Origin: a virus
IMG/VR virus record: IMGVR_UViG_3300021963_000641
Coordinates: 1-24,170 of that record
Direction: 5' to 3' (one strand)
DNA length: 24,170 nucleotides
The notes beneath the pieces were generated by a model. The model had not been told where the DNA came from. It made no database searches and saw only the letters and a list, made by a program, of their open reading frames with translations. Shown here in pieces: positions 22,697-24,170 of the stretch (its first letter is position 1; each line of letters opens with the position of its first letter). The position numbers and the translations under genes are program-made.

Positions 22697-22732
22697 TAGG
22701 GTGTCCTTAACAGGACATCCTATTTTATCTTT
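22697..22732 (+). terminator. Intrinsic terminator after the 337-aa gene
   Basis: TAGGGTGTCCT (22697-22707) pairs with AGGACATCCTA (22712-22722), 11 bp with one G-U pair and loop TAAC, followed by TTTTATCTTT. It lies 16 bases past the stop codon. Confidence 0.92.
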
Positions 22733-22733
22733 G
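22726..22733 (+). promoter_or_regulatory. Bacteroidota-type -7 element at start of gene-poor region
   Basis: TATCTTTG matches TAnnTTTG and starts within the tail of the terminator. Transcription would begin at about 22740 and enter the hairpin-rich region rather than a gene. Confidence 0.5.
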
Positions 22734-22757
22734 CGTGTCACCTGTAACTAGCTTCCT

Positions 22758-22794
22758 ACTTAATGCAACTACGCATAACATGTAGTCATTGAGT
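22758..22794 (+). repeat. Long hairpin 1 of structured region
   Basis: ACTTAATG-CA-ACTAC, loop of nine, GTAGT-CATTGAGT: 13 base pairs with one G-U and a two-base bulge. Confidence 0.75.
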
Positions 22795-22927
22795 GATAAA
22801 GGTTAGTTTTTTGAGTAAGTCGCAAAGGTATCTTCCTTTTATTGAGAATCATTCAAGAAGTTTTGTCTCCACACGTAGGCATATTGCGAATAATGCAAAG
22901 ATTTAATAAGTGACAATAACATACTTG

Positions 22928-22968
22928 CTTATATAGTAATGATAGTTAACACTATGATTACTAATAAG
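22928..22968 (+). repeat. Long hairpin 2 of structured region
   Basis: CTTAT-A-TAGTAAT-G-ATAG, loop TTAACA, CTAT-G-ATTACTA-ATAAG: 16 base pairs, one bulged A and one G-G mismatch. This is the longest helix in the window. Confidence 0.8.
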
Positions 22969-23005
22969 TTAAGCATACAATACAATTTGTTTGAGTTGAT
23001 AGGTT

Positions 23006-23038
23006 GAGAGTGTGTAACATGATGACAGACACACTCTC
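23006..23038 (+). repeat. Long hairpin 3 of structured region
   Basis: GAGAGTGTGT and ACACACTCTC form a perfect 10-bp stem with a 13-base loop. No T-run follows, so it is not an ordinary terminator. Confidence 0.75.
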
Positions 23039-23053
23039 CTCTTATTATAACTC

Positions 23054-23120
23054 TCTCAAAAACAGCTATAAAAGCACAAAAAATGCGCCAGTATATAGCT
23101 ACAATCCTAAGCTTGTGAGA
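23054..23120 (+). repeat. Nested helix 4 of structured region
   Basis: TCTCA (23054-23058) can pair with TGAGA (23116-23120), and inside it AGCTATA (23064-23070) with TATAGCT (23094-23100), with a small GCA/TGC hairpin in the centre. Confidence 0.5.
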
Positions 23121-23434
23121 AATAGACATCATACTATAATACTCTATAACATACATACTATAGTTCTTATCCTTATATGTATCTATAGTTTCTTTATGAT
23201 TTCTATTTCCACCAGCTTTTTTAAGATTACTAACAGCCTTACCATTTGTATAGAAAATGGTTTTCCTTATTTACAGAGTTAGTCATAGTTTGAGAGGATA
23301 TAAAATTAACTGTATACATCATGAAACATACATATTTAAGTTGAAGTAGGTCGCCAGGTGAGTGTATTAGTATAACACAATAAGACTGATTAGGTTCTGA
23401 ACAGTTATGTCAGGAGGAAGTGCGGACAACCATC

Positions 23435-23466
23435 AAAGCAAGGTAAATACATATACTTGCTTTTTG
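23435..23466 (+). terminator. Terminator-like hairpin inside the structured region
   Basis: AAAGCAAG (23435-23442) pairs with CTTGCTTT (23456-23463), a perfect 8-bp stem with loop of 13, running into TTTTTG. It could end an RNA transcribed from upstream or be an internal helix of a longer RNA. Confidence 0.5.
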
Positions 23467-23469
23467 TAA

Positions 23470-23518
23470 TGCATCATAACTTACTTTCCAAGGGTAAGCA
23501 GTAATAATACTGAATGCA
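23470..23518 (+). repeat. Three-way-junction-like element
   Basis: TGCAT (23470-23474) pairs with ATGCA (23514-23518) around two hairpins, CTTAC/GTAAG (23480-23498) and CAGT/ACTG (23499-23512). Confidence 0.5.
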
Positions 23519-23562
23519 GAGGACAAAACTCAAAACAAATAACAAATTTAAAATTGACAAAA

Positions 23563-24012
23563 ATGAACAATTTAGAAAGAAAACTAATTGAACTTACATT
23601 TCCAACAGTTAATGCTGAAGCATTATTGGAAATAATTGCTGCAACTCCTAATGCTAGAGTTGCTACTGAGATTTTGTGTGGTGTATACACAGAACCTGTA
23701 CTTCCATTACAGAAAATAAGAAATGGACATGATTGTACACTTATCAGTTATGATAAATGGGAAGAAGAAATAAGATACAGTTATAATGTAAAAGAAAAAA
23801 TAGGTGCTTATTTTCCTGTTACTATTCCTAAAGGAGATATTACTCTTGAAAACATGGATACTCTTAAAGTAGAAGCTAATAGTACTGTAAATAAGTATTA
23901 CCACAGCGTTGAAACTGATGTAGTACTTAATGAAGAAAGCAGATGTTCTTTAGAAAACTGGTTGAAGTCAAAAGATATTGTTGATGAAAGTAATTACGCA
24001 ATAGCTGGATAA
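23563..24012 (+). CDS. Unknown protein (149 aa)
   Basis: I choose ATG 23563 (MNNLERKLIELTFPTVNAEA); a TTG three codons upstream is less likely. The first 45 residues look helical with an AALLEII-type segment (LLEIIAATPNARVATEILCG). The rest is mixed, with DCTLISYDKWEEEIRYSYNV, a charged beta segment (YFPVTIPKGDITLENMD) and a C-terminal helix (SRCSLENWLKSKDIVDESN). No family is recognised. It follows the structured RNA region and its stop overlaps the next start by one base (TAATG), so it is the first gene of a rightward operon that continues beyond the window. Confidence 0.7.
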   Translation: MNNLERKLIELTFPTVNAEALLEIIAATPNARVATEILCGVYTEPVLPLQKIRNGHDCTLISYDKWEEEIRYSYNVKEKIGAYFPVTIPKGDITLENMDTLKVEANSTVNKYYHSVETDVVLNEESRCSLENWLKSKDIVDESNYAIAG

Positions 24013-24170
24013 TGTATAAGATAGAAAATATACTACTATGGATAGTGACAATCCTGTCCATAGTAGTTACATATCTTGTCTATGTTACAGGTGGAGATAT
24101 GTTAGTAATGTGTTTTTTGGTTATACCAATGATAGCAATTAGAACTTATAGATCTTATTTATTAATCAAA
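24012..24170 (+). CDS. Small membrane protein, N-terminal part (partial, 53 codons seen)
   Basis: The frame starts at ATG 24012, sharing one base with the stop before it, and is open to the right edge. It begins MYKIENILLWIVTILSIVVT and continues YLVYVTGGDMLVMCFLVIPM, then IAIRTYRSYLLIK. There are two likely transmembrane helices (about residues 8-25 and 30-43) joined by a TGGD turn. A perfect 11-bp inverted repeat (24032-24067) lies inside the coding part. The function is unknown; small two-helix membrane proteins in phages include lysis and superinfection factors, but nothing here shows which. Confidence 0.6.
   Translation, partial: MYKIENILLWIVTILSIVVTYLVYVTGGDMLVMCFLVIPMIAIRTYRSYLLIK
24032..24067 (+). 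repeat. Perfect 11-bp inverted repeat inside a gene
   Basis: ACTACTATGGA (24032-24042) and TCCATAGTAGT (24057-24067) with a 14-base loop. An alternative inner hairpin GGAT/ATCC (24040-24054) shares bases with it, so two exclusive folds are possible just after the start codon of the membrane-protein gene. Confidence 0.7.

Larger units (their letters stand above)
22735..23552 (+). ncRNA. Candidate large structured non-coding RNA region
   Basis: The 882 bases between the 337-aa and 149-aa genes hold no convincing gene. The region follows a -7 promoter element and contains a series of strong inverted repeats, each listed separately: 22758-22794, 22928-22968, 23006-23038, 23054-23120, 23435-23463 and the junction at 23470-23518. 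Smaller ones are TTGC/GCAA near 22884-22898 and CCATTT/AAATGG at 23242-23260. An 8-bp pairing (TTTAAGTT at 23335 with AATTTAAA at 23545) could close the last part. Large ornate RNAs such as GOLLD and ROOL are known from phages, often near tRNAs; I cannot assign this one to either. It may also be several separate RNAs or leader elements. Confidence 0.4.
23335..23552 (+). ncRNA. Structured RNA with RNase P CR-I-like sequence (candidate)
   Basis: GAGGAAGTGCGGAC at 23414-23427, followed by AACC and AAAGCAAGG, resembles the conserved CR-I region of bacterial RNase P RNA (GAGGAAAGTCCGGAC, then A-AG-GCA) apart from one missing base and one substitution. It is preceded by GGTCGCC and a hairpin domain, the order found at the RNase P 5' end. 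An 8-bp helix could join 23335-23342 and 23545-23552. Against this, the P4 partner GGCTTA and the specificity domain are not found, and an intrinsic-terminator-like hairpin follows within ten bases. A resemblance only. Confidence 0.3.

Noticed and set aside
23004-23282. A 92-codon frame (plus strand; from an internal ATG about 87 codons) with a hydrophobic stretch
   Set aside because: It lies across three strong hairpins of the gene-poor region, its ATG is in the loop of one of them, and its composition is that of random AT-rich DNA. No homologue is recognised. A small membrane protein cannot be fully excluded.
1-24170. Alternative genetic code (TAG or TGA recoding), known in some crAss-like phages
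   Set aside because: TAG ends the portal and tmRNA tag frames and TGA ends the IHF-like gene at sensible places, and genes are not interrupted by these codons.
1-24170. CRISPR array, insertion sequence or integrase
   Set aside because: No regularly spaced repeats, transposase or recombinase motif was found on either strand.

Overview
The window reads as part of the AT-rich genome of a crAss-like podovirus (Crassvirales) infecting a Bacteroidota host. Three things point there. First, the leftward gene order IHF-like protein, Zn-ribbon protein, PD-(D/E)XK nuclease, TerL, portal, acidic scaffold-like protein, HK97-type capsid protein, small basic proteins, connector-like protein and fibre proteins is that of crAss-like phages. 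Second, several promoters match the Bacteroidota -7 element TAnnTTTG. Third, the tmRNA ends resemble Bacteroidota tmRNA. No integrase, transposase, rRNA or CRISPR array is visible. TAA, TAG (portal, tmRNA tag) and TGA (IHF-like gene) are all used as stops, so the standard bacterial code applies and not the TAG- or TGA-recoded codes of some relatives.

Layout. Positions 1-20826 are read leftward (minus strand) from a promoter near 20820. In reading order they hold: two small phage proteins and a GroES-like co-chaperonin (19863-20791); a PhoH-like ATPase (19107-19757); a structured RNA block with a degenerate tRNA-Met-like sequence and a complete tmRNA (18342-19106); a winged-helix-like protein, IHF-like protein, Zn-ribbon protein and PD-(D/E)XK nuclease (16341-18255); the packaging and head module TerL, portal, scaffold and major capsid protein (7646-15823); and the connector, accessory and fibre module (1-7574), which includes a Dps-like protein with intact ferroxidase ligands and several micro-genes missed by length-limited gene finding. 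Intrinsic terminators follow the capsid gene and the 558-aa structural gene.

From 20859 rightward (plus strand) a divergent promoter drives a thioredoxin and an SH3-like small protein, closed by a strong terminator. A separate 337-aa protein with an acidic tail follows, also closed by a terminator. Next comes an 880-base gene-poor stretch (22681-23562) that starts with a Bacteroidota-type promoter and is packed with long perfect or near-perfect hairpins; I read it as a candidate large structured RNA. A 149-aa unknown protein and the start of a small membrane protein end the window.

The most notable items are the tmRNA, whose reading frame encodes an unusually long tag (35 codons ending AVAA), the structured RNA region at 22735-23552, the Dps-like protein in the virion module, and the GroES-like gene.
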